From NCBI GenBank assembly GCA_017521605.1, contig JAFXCD010000002.1, positions 37,816 through 101,815 on the forward strand: a stretch of 64,000 nt of DNA, read 5' to 3'. Positions 52,734 to 62,487 of this stretch are shown here, one piece after another. The notes beneath the pieces are model-generated. The model had not been told where the DNA came from. It searched no databases and saw only the letters and a program-made list of their open reading frames with translations. The translations under genes were made by a program, and so were the position numbers. This DNA comes from Lachnospiraceae bacterium. GTDB lineage: Bacteria; Bacillota; Clostridia; Lachnospirales; Lachnospiraceae. Positions within the stretch are counted from its first letter, which is position 1. Each line of letters opens with the position of its first letter.

Positions 52734-54149
52734 TTATAACCATGCTTTTCTCAAAGCCTGTATTCCTTCCTCTATTTCCTGTTTTGACATTCCACCATAT
52801 CCAAGTATTACTGTCCCCCTATTTTCCTTATTCCTACCACCTACATAGCTTTCAGACAACCCATATACCTTAACGCCCTGCAACTTTGCCAGTTCAATTA
52901 GGGTCTCTTCTGACACATTCTTTTTAGAAGTCAACAACAAATGTAATCCTGCATTCTCTCCGGTAATAATAAAGCATTTTTTAAAATCCTCTAACAACTC
53001 CAACATATAATCATGTTTATCCTTATAACACTTTCTCATCTTATTCAGGTGTCTTTCAAAATAACCTTCTCTGATAAATTCATCCAATATCTTTTGTTCT
53101 ATGCGAGATACCGTAGTAGAATAAAAAGCACATTTCCTCTCATATGTCTCTACAAGTTTCATTGGCAATACCATATAACTGACACGAATAGCCGGTGCTA
53201 TGGATTTAGAGAAAGTTCCTATATAAATCACCCTGTCATTCTTGTCAGAAGCCTGTAAAGAAGGTATGGGCTTACCTTTGTAACGAAACTCACTATCATA
53301 ATCGTCCTCTATCAAATAACGGTCTGCTTGTTCATTAGCCCATTTTAACAGTTCTCCTCTTCTTCCTATTGGCATTACTACACCGGTAGGATACTGATGT
53401 GACGGCATCACATAAACCAACCGGACATCTATCTTTCTTAACTCTTCCACCCTCATTCCATTCTCATCCATGTCCACCGTTGTGATAGGATACCCAAAAG
53501 ATTGAAAAATCTGATATGCACGCTTGTAAGTAGGATTCTCCATTGCTATAGGAATTTGAGGACCAAGTATTTTCTCCAGAAGCATCAACAAATAGTCATT
53601 TCCTGCACCTACAATAATCTGCTCCGGTGTACAATTCACTCCTCTGGAGGCATGTAAATAACGGGCTATGTTCTCTCGTAGCCCATAATCTCCACGTGCA
53701 TTCCCCTGAGCATACAACTTTTCATTTCCATCGCTCAAAACATTTTTATGTAGTTTTCTCCAGACACTGAAAGGAAACCGGGACATATCTATTTGGGTAG
53801 GTGAAAAATCATAAATATAATCAACATCTGTGGAAAACGCTTCTTTTAAAGTTGTTTTACCAATGTCTTTTTCTTTCTTTCCCTCTAATCGAAACAATTC
53901 TTCCACTTTACTGACAAAATATCCCCGATAAGGCTGGGATTCTATATAACCTTCGGACAGCAATTGTTCATATGCCAGTTCCACTGTACTTCTGGCAACC
54001 TGTAAATTTTCCGCCAACAAACGTGTAGAGGGAAGCCTCTCCCCTTGGAGAAGCTTCCCTTCCTTTATTTCTTTTCTTATATGCTCATAAATCTGTTCAT
54101 ATAAACATTTGGCACTACCGGTCTTTAATTCAATAGTCAGTTCCAGCAT
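52734..54149 (-). CDS. MocR/PdxR-family regulator (GntR HTH plus aminotransferase domain)
   Basis: Residues 1-80 are a GntR winged helix (LPSTRLLAENLQVARSTVEL and EQLLSEGYIESQPYRGYFV). Residues 110-471 form a fold-type I aminotransferase domain with the PLP lysine at Lys315 (GTFSKSIAPAIR), Asp283 in EDDYDSEFRY and Tyr/His in SHQYPTGV. MocR proteins usually sense PLP or amino compounds and control vitamin B6 or amino-acid genes. The target here is unknown. ATG 54149 starts the family-like MLELTIEL. Confidence 0.9.
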   Translation of the reverse strand: MLELTIELKTGSAKCLYEQIYEHIRKEIKEGKLLQGERLPSTRLLAENLQVARSTVELAYEQLLSEGYIESQPYRGYFVSKVEELFRLEGKKEKDIGKTTLKEAFSTDVDYIYDFSPTQIDMSRFPFSVWRKLHKNVLSDGNEKLYAQGNARGDYGLRENIARYLHASRGVNCTPEQIIVGAGNDYLLMLLEKILGPQIPIAMENPTYKRAYQIFQSFGYPITTVDMDENGMRVEELRKIDVRLVYVMPSHQYPTGVVMPIGRRGELLKWANEQADRYLIEDDYDSEFRYKGKPIPSLQASDKNDRVIYIGTFSKSIAPAIRVSYMVLPMKLVETYERKCAFYSTTVSRIEQKILDEFIREGYFERHLNKMRKCYKDKHDYMLELLEDFKKCFIITGENAGLHLLLTSKKNVSEETLIELAKLQGVKVYGLSESYVGGRNKENRGTVILGYGGMSKQEIEEGIQALRKAWL

Positions 54150-54170
54150 ATAACACCTCAAACGGAAAAC

Positions 54171-55019
54171 TTACTTCTTATATCTCTCTAAAATCAACCT
54201 CTTCAATTCTCTGGCTTTATCCTTCATCCTGCTATTTGCCGTAGCAGACACTAATAACTCCGACACTAACTTGGCAGCTATCTTATCTTTTCCCACTTTG
54301 TATGCTATCGCTGCCAACTCATAATCTAAGGTTGTTTGATCCATCCCGCATATGGGTAAGTTTTCCTTTTGTCTGGCATTCAAAAAACCTTCCAATGCCT
54401 TATTAAGACATTCCAGCTCTTGTTTCTTCAACTCTGTGACTTTTTCTTGAGTCGTTGTTTTATCTTCTAACTGCAACTCTTCTGCATAGCCTCTCAGCAA
54501 CCACGCAAAATGCAAACAGATATGTGCTTTCTCACTATCCTTCCCTCGTTTCACAATGGCACAGGCAAGAGCAACCTGATATCTGGAAATCACTTCCTCA
54601 TACTCATATATCATTCCGGTAGGAATAGTAACATTAACCTTATTACAAATATTATCTCGCAACAGCTTAATCTGAGCATTCAATAGCGGTTGAAAATATG
54701 AAATCATAGCTGCATATCCACATTCGGGGCATACTATTACCTCATACTTATTGTTATCAATCCCTTCATATGTTATCCGTGAATCCAAATCTACAGACAC
54801 TGACCGGGTCTTACCTGTCTTCATTACCTTGGAGGTGAATTTCACATCACAAACCGGACAGCAAAAGGATTTATCATAAATTAAATCCTTTTCTTCTTTG
54901 GTAATTGTCTGTTTCTGGGCATTATGAACCGTTAATTCCTTTTGCTCTTCCTCATATAAATTCAAGTTTTCCAGTTCCCCTAAACCAAGTCCTTTAAGCC
55001 CGGATAAAATCCCTGCCAT
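54171..55019 (-). CDS. DUF2225 family protein
   Basis: The 282-residue protein has the DUF2225 pattern: the zinc pair CCPVC near residue 53, then SVDLDSRITYEGIDNNKYEV, CPECGYAAMISYF, and a helical C-terminal half with TPR-like repeats (ERGKDSEKAHICLHFAWLLR-like). Function of the family is not established. It lies 23 bases downstream of glnS and 22 bases upstream of the MocR gene, so it may be co-transcribed with them. Confidence 0.85.
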   Translation of the reverse strand: MAGILSGLKGLGLGELENLNLYEEEQKELTVHNAQKQTITKEEKDLIYDKSFCCPVCDVKFTSKVMKTGKTRSVSVDLDSRITYEGIDNNKYEVIVCPECGYAAMISYFQPLLNAQIKLLRDNICNKVNVTIPTGMIYEYEEVISRYQVALACAIVKRGKDSEKAHICLHFAWLLRGYAEELQLEDKTTTQEKVTELKKQELECLNKALEGFLNARQKENLPICGMDQTTLDYELAAIAYKVGKDKIAAKLVSELLVSATANSRMKDKARELKRLILERYKK

Positions 55020-55041
55020 TTCAGCACCTCACATATAGTAT

Positions 55042-56754
55042 TTAAGAATTCTTTGGCAATGTATAAGAGCTCTTCAATGAAACAATTCTGTTAAATACCA
55101 ACTTGTCCTCTTTAGTATCCTTCACATCTACACAGAAAAATCCCTGACGTACAAACTGAAATCTGTCAAAGGGCTTAGCCTTTGCAAATTCAGGTTCCAA
55201 ATAACATTCCTTCAAAACGGTTAAGGAGTTGGGATTTAAGTTCAAACTGCCGTCCTCATTGTAAACCCCCTTATCCTCATCAATAATATTTTCGTACAGA
55301 CGTACTTCTGCCTTTACAGCATGTGCTGCTGATACCCAATGAATGGTACCCTTTACCTTACGTCCATCATTGCTGTTTCCGCCCTTAGTTTCAGGATCAT
55401 AGGTACCATGAATCTCAATAATATTACCGTTCTCATCCTTTACACAGCCTGTACACTTTACAAAGTATGCATTCATAAGACGTACTTCATTGCCCGGGAA
55501 CATACGGAAATATTTCTTAGGAGGCTCTTCCATGAAATCTTCACGTTCAATATATAATTCCTTACCAAAAGGAACCTTACGGCTTCCAAGCTCTTCATTT
55601 TCCAGATTCATCGGAGCTTCCAGCCATTCTTCCTGTTCTTCCGGATAATTATCAATTACCAGTTTAACCGGGTCTAAAATAGCCATTAAACGAGGTGCTT
55701 TCGCCTTCAAATCTTCGCGGATACAATATTCCAATGCTGCATAATCTGCTACAGAATGTGCCTTAGACACACCACACATTTCTACAAACATACGGATGGA
55801 TTCCGGTGTGAAACCACGTCTGCGAAGAGCCGCAATGGAAACCAGTCTGGGGTCATCCCAACCATCTACAATACCGTCCATTACCAGCTTCTTGATATAA
55901 CGCTTACCTGTTACCACATTCTTCAAATACATCTTAGCCTGTTCAATCTGCTTGGGAGGATGAGGATATTCCAGTTCTCTTACCACCCAGTCATACAAAG
56001 GTCTGTGGTCCTCAAATTCCAAAGTACAAATCGAATGAGTAATACCCTCAATAGCATCTTCAATAGGATGTGCGAAATCATACATAGGGTAAATGCACCA
56101 TGTATCACCGGTATTGTGATGAGTCATATGTGCCACACGATAAATAACCGGATCACGCATATTGATATTGGAAGAAGTCATGTCAATACGGGCACGAAGC
56201 ACCTTCTCACCATCCTTGTACTTGCCATCCTTCATTTCTTCAAAAAGCTTTAAATTCTCCTCAATAGAACGGGAACTGAAGGGGTCCTCTTTACCGGGCT
56301 CGGTAAAAGTACCACGATACTCCTTAATCTGTTCTGCTGACAGGTCGGATACATATGCCTTACCCTTCTTAATCAGCTTCACAGCGGCTTCATACATTTC
56401 TCCAAAATAATTAGATGCATAGAATAGACGGTCTTCGTAATCTGCACCCAACCACTGTACATCTGCCTTAATAGACTCTACGAATTCAATATCTTCCTTG
56501 GTAGGATTGGTATCATCAAAACGCATATTGAACTTACCGCCATACTTCTGTGCCATCATATAATTAACCAAAATCGCCTTAGCATGTCCGATATGCAAAT
56601 ATCCATTGGGCTCCGGCGGAAAACGGGTATGCACTGTATCATAAACACCCTCAGCCAGATCCTTATCGATAATCTGCTCAATAAAGTTTTTGGAAACCTT
56701 TTCTTCCACAGCTTCTGTCTCTGTTGTTTCTAAGTTCTTTTCTAAATCACTCAT
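55042..56754 (-). CDS. glnS: Glutaminyl-tRNA synthetase
   Basis: GlnRS charges tRNA-Gln directly. The 570-residue protein has the class I signature [18 protein letters not shown] (HIGH motif), [20 protein letters not shown], and [20 protein letters not shown]. The KMSKS region is atypical, reading [20 protein letters not shown] in this branch. The C-terminal beta-barrel domains are complete. Clostridia often use GatCAB for Gln-tRNA; a GlnRS is a later acquisition in this group. No T-box was seen in the short upstream gap. Confidence 0.95.
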   Translation of the reverse strand: MSDLEKNLETTETEAVEEKVSKNFIEQIIDKDLAEGVYDTVHTRFPPEPNGYLHIGHAKAILVNYMMAQKYGGKFNMRFDDTNPTKEDIEFVESIKADVQWLGADYEDRLFYASNYFGEMYEAAVKLIKKGKAYVSDLSAEQIKEYRGTFTEPGKEDPFSSRSIEENLKLFEEMKDGKYKDGEKVLRARIDMTSSNINMRDPVIYRVAHMTHHNTGDTWCIYPMYDFAHPIEDAIEGITHSICTLEFEDHRPLYDWVVRELEYPHPPKQIEQAKMYLKNVVTGKRYIKKLVMDGIVDGWDDPRLVSIAALRRRGFTPESIRMFVEMCGVSKAHSVADYAALEYCIREDLKAKAPRLMAILDPVKLVIDNYPEEQEEWLEAPMNLENEELGSRKVPFGKELYIEREDFMEEPPKKYFRMFPGNEVRLMNAYFVKCTGCVKDENGNIIEIHGTYDPETKGGNSNDGRKVKGTIHWVSAAHAVKAEVRLYENIIDEDKGVYNEDGSLNLNPNSLTVLKECYLEPEFAKAKPFDRFQFVRQGFFCVDVKDTKEDKLVFNRIVSLKSSYTLPKNS

Positions 56755-56817
56755 ATCTATAACCTTGCCTTTCGCAACTTATCCAAATAATACTTTATTT
56801 TATCATAGGAAAATGGA

Positions 56818-57774
56818 TTATTCAAGGGATTTATACCTCCGCATACATTCCTCTGCGGAAATAATCCCCTCTGTGGCACCCACCTGCTCCACTGCACAGG
56901 AAGCCACTGCACAAGCCAACTTTCCACACTCCTTTAAAGGCCACCCCTGGAATAATCCCCACAAGAATCCTGCCACAAAACAATCTCCTGCTCCGGTAGT
57001 ATCTTCCACATTCTCCACTTCAAAGGCGGGAAGCTCCCAATATTCACTCTTTGTTTTTATGATGCACCCTCTTCTTCCGCATTTTATTATGGCGCAACCC
57101 ACTCCCGCTTCTACCAGAAGCTCCGCATTCTTACGGCTATCGGTAATACCGGTCAACAATGCAATCTCTTCTTCATTAGGCAAAATATAATCTATATATG
57201 GTAACAGACTCTTAATATCGTCCAACGATTCTCCATTCTTTGCCTTTGTCATATCTGCTACCAGGATGCTCCCCGGCTTGGACTTAATGCCTTTAAATAC
57301 GTGCTCCATGGCCATAATATCCAGCTTTGGTGAAACAAACATACTGGCAAAGCTGACAATATCTCCCATCTCATCCATGTAAGGTTCAATATCCTCCGAA
57401 GAAAGTTTTCTAAGGCTTCCCTCAGGATTGGTCAAAAAATGCCGCTCTTTGTTTTCATCCACTAATACTATGTTAATACCTGTTACCAAACCATCTTCCT
57501 GTATTATTTTCTCTGTGGAAAGACCGCAGCCTTTCACATAATCTACTATCCGCGCTCCGGCTTCATCCTTACCTACTTTAGAAATTAATTGCACATCCAC
57601 ACCCAAACGTCTAAGTGCAACTGCTTCATTCAGAGCATCTCCACCAAAAGACAATCTTGTCATCTCTACCTGCTGGGAACCGGTTTGAAATACCTGCTCC
57701 GTTACCGTTTTGGCCAGAACATCCAGAATAGCTGCTCCAATAATTGTAATCTTCTTTTCTTTTTTTATACTCAC
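56818..57774 (-). CDS. PfkB-family carbohydrate kinase
   Basis: The 318-residue protein has the ribokinase fold: MTRLSFGGDALNEAVALRRL (N-terminal signature), GVDVQLISKVGKDEAGARI, the lid-facing LLPYIDYILPNEEEIALLTG and the C-terminal anion hole and catalytic Asp in DTTGAGDCFVAGFLWGL. The sugar is unknown. The start is a GTG with AGAGG seven bases ahead. Single gene with its own gap to glnS. Confidence 0.9.
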   Translation of the reverse strand: MSIKKEKKITIIGAAILDVLAKTVTEQVFQTGSQQVEMTRLSFGGDALNEAVALRRLGVDVQLISKVGKDEAGARIVDYVKGCGLSTEKIIQEDGLVTGINIVLVDENKERHFLTNPEGSLRKLSSEDIEPYMDEMGDIVSFASMFVSPKLDIMAMEHVFKGIKSKPGSILVADMTKAKNGESLDDIKSLLPYIDYILPNEEEIALLTGITDSRKNAELLVEAGVGCAIIKCGRRGCIIKTKSEYWELPAFEVENVEDTTGAGDCFVAGFLWGLFQGWPLKECGKLACAVASCAVEQVGATEGIISAEECMRRYKSLE

Positions 57775-57854
57775 ACTATTACGCCTCTTTATTAGTAATT
57801 AATCTGCAAATACTCCTATTCCGTCAAAGCTACCAATCCAAACAAATCAAAAAA

Positions 57855-57883
57855 CTCTCCCACAGACTTCTGTCCGGGGAGAG
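57855..57883 (-). terminator. Terminator downstream of the ybjQ gene
   Basis: CTCTCCC (57855-57861) pairs with GGGAGAG (57877-57883), with an inner ACAG/CTGT stem; T6 follows on the minus strand. It ends the membrane protein/YbjQ unit. Confidence 0.8.
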
Positions 57884-57896
57884 CCTCCAAAAAACA

Positions 57897-58208
57897 TTAT
57901 AGGAATTTAACAGCTGTACCATATGCCATAACTTCCGCAGCACCCTGAAGTACTGCTGCCGATGCATAACGTATATTCACAACTGCATCCGCTCCCAATG
58001 CCTCTGCTTCTGCTACCATTCTCTTGGTTGCCAAAGCTCTGGCGTCATTCATCATATCATTGTAAGCCTTTAGCTCTCCACCCACTATAGTCTTAAAGCT
58101 CTGTGTAATATCTCTACCAATATTCTTGGACTGAATGGTACTTCCCTTTACCAGTCCCAACATTTCCAATTCTTTTCCTGAAATATAATCAGTATTTACT
58201 AAGATCAT
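57897..58208 (-). CDS. YbjQ family protein (heavy-metal-binding-like, UPF0145)
   Basis: The 103-residue protein has the YbjQ pattern: VNTDYISGKELEMLGLVKGS, the Gly-rich loop in TIVGGELKAYNDMMNDARAL and ALGADAVVNIRYASAAVLQG. The family forms pentamers and is of uncertain function; a link to metals was suggested by an early fold prediction. It overlaps the upstream 75-residue membrane protein by 20 bases, so the two are translated together. Confidence 0.88.
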   Translation of the reverse strand: MILVNTDYISGKELEMLGLVKGSTIQSKNIGRDITQSFKTIVGGELKAYNDMMNDARALATKRMVAEAEALGADAVVNIRYASAAVLQGAAEVMAYGTAVKFL

Positions 58209-58416
58209 CTTCTTCTCCCCCTTTGATTTCTTTGATCCTGCTGATACAAACTCCTATCATAACTCCACAAAATGCTAACGGTATGATAATCATAGCCAGC
58301 TTTGCACCAAAAGGTATGCCTGGTTCAAAAACAAATAGGGCTATAATCCCCCCATAATACAAAACAAGCAATATGGTTATAATTATAGGAGCCAACATTT
58401 TTTTGCCATGATTCAT
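58189..58416 (-). CDS. Small two-helix membrane protein
   Basis: The 75-residue protein has two hydrophobic segments, at about 9-29 and 37-60, and an acidic end (GGEEDDLSKY). No family recognised. It overlaps the start of the YbjQ gene by 20 bases, so they form a unit; YbjQ may associate with this membrane partner. Confidence 0.6.
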   Translation of the reverse strand: MNHGKKMLAPIIITILLVLYYGGIIALFVFEPGIPFGAKLAMIIIPLAFCGVMIGVCISRIKEIKGGEEDDLSKY

Positions 58417-58502
58417 AGATTATCACCTCTCAATCAATGAAAATATTATACCTTATATAACAAAGTATGACAAGTTATTTCTATTTGAACCTATATAAAA
58501 AC

Positions 58503-58530
58503 CTCCCCCTCTCTTAAAAGAAAGGGGGAG
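58503..58530 (-). terminator. Terminator of the sigma/anti-sigma operon
   Basis: CTCCCCCT (58503-58510) pairs with AGGGGGAG (58523-58530); on the minus strand TTTTTATAT follows. It lies 25 bases past the anti-sigma stop. Confidence 0.88.
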
Positions 58531-58554
58531 TAGCCTAGGGAGGGCTATATTCAA

Positions 58555-60402
58555 TTATGAATTACTTTCTATCAACTCAATTGTTACCTTAGTCTCCTTG
58601 GAGCCTACCGGTTTTGTAGCTTCTTTTTTATGTGCTACGGGGCCTAAAGGTGCCTTAGGTGTTGGTTTTTCCTCTGCTTCCTTTTCATGCGGCGGTACCG
58701 GTTTTTCCTTTTCTGCCGGAGGTACCGGTGTAGGCTTCATTTCCGGTGTAGTCTTGGGTTCCGGCGTAGGCTTAGGCTCCGGCGTAGGCTTAGGCTCCGG
58801 CGTAGGCTTTGGTTCCGGCGTAGGCTTGGGTTCCGGCGTAGGCTTGGGCTCCGGTGTAAGCTTAGGCTCCGGTGTAGGCTTGGCTTCCGGCGTAGGCTTA
58901 GGCTCCGGTGTAGGCTTAGGCTCCGGTGTAGGCTTGGCTTCCGGCGTAGGCTTAGGCTCCGGTGTAGGCTTAGGCTCCGGTGTAGGCTTGGCTTCCGGCG
59001 TAGGCTTGGGCTCCTTCTCATGTGGAGGAGTAGGAGGTTCCGGATGCTTCTTCTCCACACATTCTCCGGTTAATACATTAATAACATATTCATAATGATC
59101 TTTATCCACATGGAAATGTACCTTGTATTCCGGTCCTTCTTTTTTTACATGATACTTAATATCGCACATGGTCAGGTCTTTCTGATTTACTCCTGCCTTG
59201 CCAAGTGCCAGCTTCAATGCATCTTCAATAGATGTAACTACTCCCGGCAATACCACCTCCGGTTCCTCAACAACCGGTGTTCTTTCAATGATTTCCTTGC
59301 TGATAATACTACCATCTAAAGCATTAATTACATAGAAATAATCACACAATCCCATTGTAAATTCAATATAATACTCTTTTTCTTTAGGTCTGTGTTTCAA
59401 TTCCTCCAGTTTCACATTTGTATCACTGACCTGTGCATCAGCATATGCCAAGTTCAACGCTTCTGTCTTGGTAATCTGTTTTTCCGACTCCGGAGGAGTG
59501 GCAGGTTCTTCCTTTATTACCAACTTATATTCAAACTCTAAAATCGTACCCTTCACCGCGTCAATTTTATATTTGTATTCTGCTGTTTCTTCCACTGTAA
59601 ACTTAATATCGTAGGTATAAACACCTGCAGTTTCTTTAATCTTTACACTGTTCAATACCATCTTAGATGCATCAATGCCTGCATCTTCCACAGCTATCTT
59701 TACCACATCATCCTTGGTTAAGAGAGCCACATCTTCTGCCTCCAGCAAATCCCAGAGCTCAGAAATAGTCATTTTTACAGTAATCTCCAAAGCTATGTCC
59801 AGATTATCTGATACCTGCTTTGCCAGCATATATTTTCCTACAGAGACTCCATACTTATCAGCCAGTTCTTTTAATGCCTCATCTAAAGGACAGCTCTGAC
59901 TGTTTACACTGCCAATCAAATCCTTCTCTGCCATAATACTACTGATTTCTGACTTGATTTTTGCACTGATTTCATCAGCTCTTTTGGTGTCATCATTTTC
60001 TACGCATACATTGATAGCATTATATACTTCATCCAAATAACCGTTTTTCAACAAAGAACCAATAATAGCATTGATGGCAATATCCAAATCTACCTTTTTC
60101 AAATCCATACCATTCAATACTTTTTCAGCATCCTCATTCAGTGCTACTGCTGATAATACCTTGTCGTTTTTACTCACAGTCAGTTCAATACTGGGATTGA
60201 TATCCAAGGATACTACAGAATCCACCTTAGTATTACTATAGAATATACCACTTCCAACCAGCAAACAAAAACAGGCTGCCGCAGCCACCCATTTCATAAC
60301 CGTTGCTGCTGCACTTTTCTTTTTACGTTGATAGTGAATTGCTTCACTCAAAAAGCGGTCATCTACCTGACCAATGGCCTCTGCCACTTTATTCTCTTTC
60401 AT
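58555..60402 (-). CDS. RsgI-like anti-sigma factor with PepSY domains and a Pro-rich repeat tail
   Basis: The 615-residue protein has a short cytoplasmic N-terminus, one membrane helix (about 37-55, [16 protein letters not shown]), the RsgI-type extracytoplasmic segment [20 protein letters not shown], a long helical domain, two PepSY-like domains (about 305-460; [34 protein letters not shown]) and about 16 [12 protein letters not shown] hexapeptide repeats. Such proteins bind the partner sigma factor inside and sense a wall or extracellular signal outside. Its start overlaps the sigma gene stop by four bases. Confidence 0.85.
   Translation of the reverse strand: MKENKVAEAIGQVDDRFLSEAIHYQRKKKSAAATVMKWVAAAACFCLLVGSGIFYSNTKVDSVVSLDINPSIELTVSKNDKVLSAVALNEDAEKVLNGMDLKKVDLDIAINAIIGSLLKNGYLDEVYNAINVCVENDDTKRADEISAKIKSEISSIMAEKDLIGSVNSQSCPLDEALKELADKYGVSVGKYMLAKQVSDNLDIALEITVKMTISELWDLLEAEDVALLTKDDVVKIAVEDAGIDASKMVLNSVKIKETAGVYTYDIKFTVEETAEYKYKIDAVKGTILEFEYKLVIKEEPATPPESEKQITKTEALNLAYADAQVSDTNVKLEELKHRPKEKEYYIEFTMGLCDYFYVINALDGSIISKEIIERTPVVEEPEVVLPGVVTSIEDALKLALGKAGVNQKDLTMCDIKYHVKKEGPEYKVHFHVDKDHYEYVINVLTGECVEKKHPEPPTPPHEKEPKPTPEAKPTPEPKPTPEPKPTPEAKPTPEPKPTPEPKPTPEAKPTPEPKLTPEPKPTPEPKPTPEPKPTPEPKPTPEPKPTPEPKTTPEMKPTPVPPAEKEKPVPPHEKEAEEKPTPKAPLGPVAHKKEATKPVGSKETKVTIELIESNS
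58730..59015 (-). repeat. 18-bp tandem repeats coding KPTPE(P/A)
   Basis: About 16 units of 18 bp. Alternate units end in Ala or Pro in an A-P-P pattern over part of the array, so a three-unit block was itself copied. Extended Pro/Thr-rich linker in the protein, likely a wall-spanning stalk. Confidence 0.9.
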
Positions 60403-60956
60403 AAGAAGTCTCCCCTTTCTTCTAAATAAACCTTTAGCTGTCTTCGCAGTCGTGTCAGCTTCACAGATACATTTTTAGATGAAATTCCCACTCTTTCTGC
60501 TATCTGTTCATAACTGTCATAAAACCAATACCTGCGAATAAAAATCACTCTGTCCTTCTTCTTTAACCCATCCAAAAATGCTTCGATGGATTCCACCAGT
60601 TCCTTTGTTTCCATGGCACTTTCCACACTTTCCGAAGATGCCAGAAATTCGCTCAGCTCATCCACTGCCAAATCATAAGCACTATTCCTTTTTCTGGCCT
60701 GATTCCTGTGAAAACAGTTTAATGATAAATTACGCACTATTTTCAACACATAGGTTAGCAAAGGATTGGGTCTGGTAGGTGGTATAGCATTCCAAACGCC
60801 CAGATAACTATCATTGACACATTCTTCTGCATCTGAATAATTACCCAGAATGTTATATGAAGTCTGCAGACAAATCTTACCGTATTTTGCTTCCAGCTCC
60901 TCCAAAGCTTTCTCAGAGCGTTCAAAAAACAGCTCGATGATTTCTTCATCTAACAC
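60399..60956 (-). CDS. ECF-type RNA polymerase sigma factor
   Basis: The 185-residue protein has region 2 ([40 protein letters not shown]) and region 4 ([40 protein letters not shown]) with a region 1.1 missing, as in extracytoplasmic sigma factors. It should be held by the RsgI-like protein made from the next gene. The start is most likely the GTG at 60956 behind AAAGGTGGTGAT; GTG codons at 60965 and 60968 lie within that site. Confidence 0.88.
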   Translation of the reverse strand: MLDEEIIELFFERSEKALEELEAKYGKICLQTSYNILGNYSDAEECVNDSYLGVWNAIPPTRPNPLLTYVLKIVRNLSLNCFHRNQARKRNSAYDLAVDELSEFLASSESVESAMETKELVESIEAFLDGLKKKDRVIFIRRYWFYDSYEQIAERVGISSKNVSVKLTRLRRQLKVYLEERGDFL

Positions 60957-60971
60957 TCCTATCACCACCTT

Positions 60972-61307
60972 TCACTTATATACTAAAGATTTATTTGGGA
61001 AAACTACATTCAGTGTAACTTTTTTTGAAATTTTTGTAAAGATGCCCAAAATACAACAAGAGGGAGAGCTAAGCTCTCCCTCCTGACTTTTCACTATATC
61101 ATTTACGCCCACACCATAAAGCTCCATTAGAGCCAACATGGTATCTGCCTGGGGATATCCCACACCGGCCTCATACTTATATATGGCCTGTACGGAACCC
61201 AGACACAGATACTCCCGTAACTGCTCCACGGTCAAATGATGCTGCTCACGCAAACGTTTTAAGTTCTTACCAATTACCTTTAAATCATATTCTGTTCTGT
61301 ATTTCAT
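60972..61307 (-). CDS. XRE-family HTH regulator
   Basis: The first 75 residues are a Cro/C1-type helix-turn-helix: VIGKNLKRLREQHHLTVEQL then REYLCLGSVQAIYKYEAGVG. Residues 76-111 (EGELSSPSCCILGIF and on) are an odd tail, and the tail's DNA holds an 11-bp hairpin, suggesting that the original stop was lost and the ORF now reads through a terminator. ATG 61307 has GAGGT five bases ahead. It lies 15 bases upstream of the sigma factor gene and may be in the same operon. Confidence 0.75.
   Translation of the reverse strand: MKYRTEYDLKVIGKNLKRLREQHHLTVEQLREYLCLGSVQAIYKYEAGVGYPQADTMLALMELYGVGVNDIVKSQEGELSSPSCCILGIFTKISKKVTLNVVFPNKSLVYK
61060..61082 (-). terminator. Hairpin inside the XRE ORF, terminator-like
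   Basis: GAGGGAGAGCT (61060-61070) and AGCTCTCCCTC (61072-61082) form an 11-bp stem. On the minus strand the T tract is weak (TTGTTGTATTTT). It lies in the 3' tail of the XRE gene. Confidence 0.55.
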
Positions 61308-61647
61308 GGCTACCTCCCTGTGCTTTTGCACATTTACAGGTTATTAGTTACTCTTGCGCCAAATACTCAGCGAACACTATAATTTATCATATAATCCTGC
61401 AATTTGCAATCCCTTTTTTTTAATTTGACATCTAAAACCGAACCTCCATGCCACATCCTTTATATAAAGGATAGGTTTTTTGCGGCTCCTAAAATTTGAT
61501 TTCTTATAATCTCCCTATTTCAACTCTGGACCTTAACTTATAAAAAATAATCCAAAAACCAAGAACATTAACCTTAAACCTTTTCGATTACTTCTTCAGC
61601 TAATTTGATATGAATTGAGAGCCCCACGGAAACTTATGAATTTGAGA
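61308..61647. other. Gap without a gene; one orphan hairpin
   Basis: No convincing ORF. ATCCTTTATATAAAGGAT (61455-61472) followed by AGG and T6 looks like a plus-strand terminator with no plus-strand gene before it, probably a remnant. TTGCAA and TAAATT boxes near 61370-61405 on the minus strand may be a weak promoter for the XRE gene. Nothing else seen. Confidence 0.4.
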
Positions 61648-62160
61648 TTACAATGTAACCTCAAACTCATAAGTCTGATTATATTTATCCAATGCTATCT
61701 GCATGGACGCAATTTCCTCATCAATACACTCGTAGTCCCTTTTTACAACCTCTAAGTCATAATTGATGTACTGATATTCCGGTGCTGTTTTGCGGGCATT
61801 GTACACACCTGCATTGATTCTGATTTTGGGTTCCTGCTTACGCATCTGGTCCAAAGTGAATTTTCTACGGTTCAGCTGTGCCATTTTGACCAAAATCTGG
61901 TCCACGGTAAGCATTTGCTCCCCCACAGCAATTTCATTTGTCAGGTTGGCCACATTAATAGCATGCTTGATGCGTACGATTTTTTCATCAATCTCTGCAA
62001 TGGTTGCAGCCACCCTTTTATAATCATATTCGGGAATCACCGGCTCTTCATCCAGTGCAGCCACATAAATACGGCCCTCTGCTTCCTTACGACACCAGAA
62101 TTCTTTATCCTCGTTTAATTTTTTCAACATTTTATTTGCAATAGCTGAAGTCATTTTCAT
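61648..62160 (-). CDS. Coiled-coil DIP1984/septicolysin-like protein
   Basis: The 170-residue protein is mostly helical with coiled-coil potential: KRVAATIAEIDEKIVRIKHA, INVANLTNEIAVGEQMLTVD and EVVKRDYECIDEEIASMQIA. The arrangement (initial helix, short loop, IxxINxTN-like section, ExxM/D end) resembles DIP1984-type proteins of unknown role. ATG 62160 has GGAGG eight bases ahead; the longer frame to 62310 runs into the structured segment and is rejected. Confidence 0.68.
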   Translation of the reverse strand: MKMTSAIANKMLKKLNEDKEFWCRKEAEGRIYVAALDEEPVIPEYDYKRVAATIAEIDEKIVRIKHAINVANLTNEIAVGEQMLTVDQILVKMAQLNRRKFTLDQMRKQEPKIRINAGVYNARKTAPEYQYINYDLEVVKRDYECIDEEIASMQIALDKYNQTYEFEVTL

Positions 62161-62215
62161 CTTCTTTTCCTCCTGATAAACATCTGTTTCCTTGTGTCTA
62201 AAGGAAGAATAACAT

Positions 62216-62425
62216 AAAATAACTCCACTCGTCATTGACGGCGGAGTTGAATGCGCGTAGTTATGAGCCATGCGCAGATGAACCGAATTGACTGCTGAGA
62301 GCTTGCTCACGGGCAGGCATATTCGAATTCAGATGCATACGGCGAATGCCTCGACAATGAGTAAGCGTTAACTTACGAACCTGTCGGCATGGCGGAAGCT
62401 TCGTAAAGCTGAAATTTTCACTTGT
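62216..62425 (-). ncRNA. Candidate structured RNA in a GC-rich gap
   Basis: Read on the minus strand, the segment can form a stem TGCCGACA/TGTCGAGGCA with an inner GTAAG/CTTAC hairpin, then GAGC/GCTC, then TGCGC/GCGCA, and finally AACTCC/GGAGTT (62221-62248) followed by ATTTTAT. It is visibly richer in G and C than its surroundings and has no sound ORF. Whether it is a transcript is inferred. The whole gap 62161-62487 holds nothing else I can name, apart from a TTGACA at 62428-62433. Confidence 0.45.
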
Positions 62426-62487
62426 GTTGTCAAATTGATGTAAAAACGCAAATATCACATGGCAACTATGCTAATCAGTTCGTTTCT

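Noticed and set aside
51937-52743. Long antisense ORF (SGSSIIS repeats) opposite the hexapeptide protein
   Set aside because: It is the mirror of an 18-bp repeat that has no stops in several frames. It has no ribosome site, and the plus-strand frame has a proper start, anchor and terminator.
58598-59095. Plus-strand Gly-rich ORF opposite the KPTPEP repeats
   Set aside because: A shadow of the repeat array in the RsgI-like gene, with no start site or family-like content outside the repeat.
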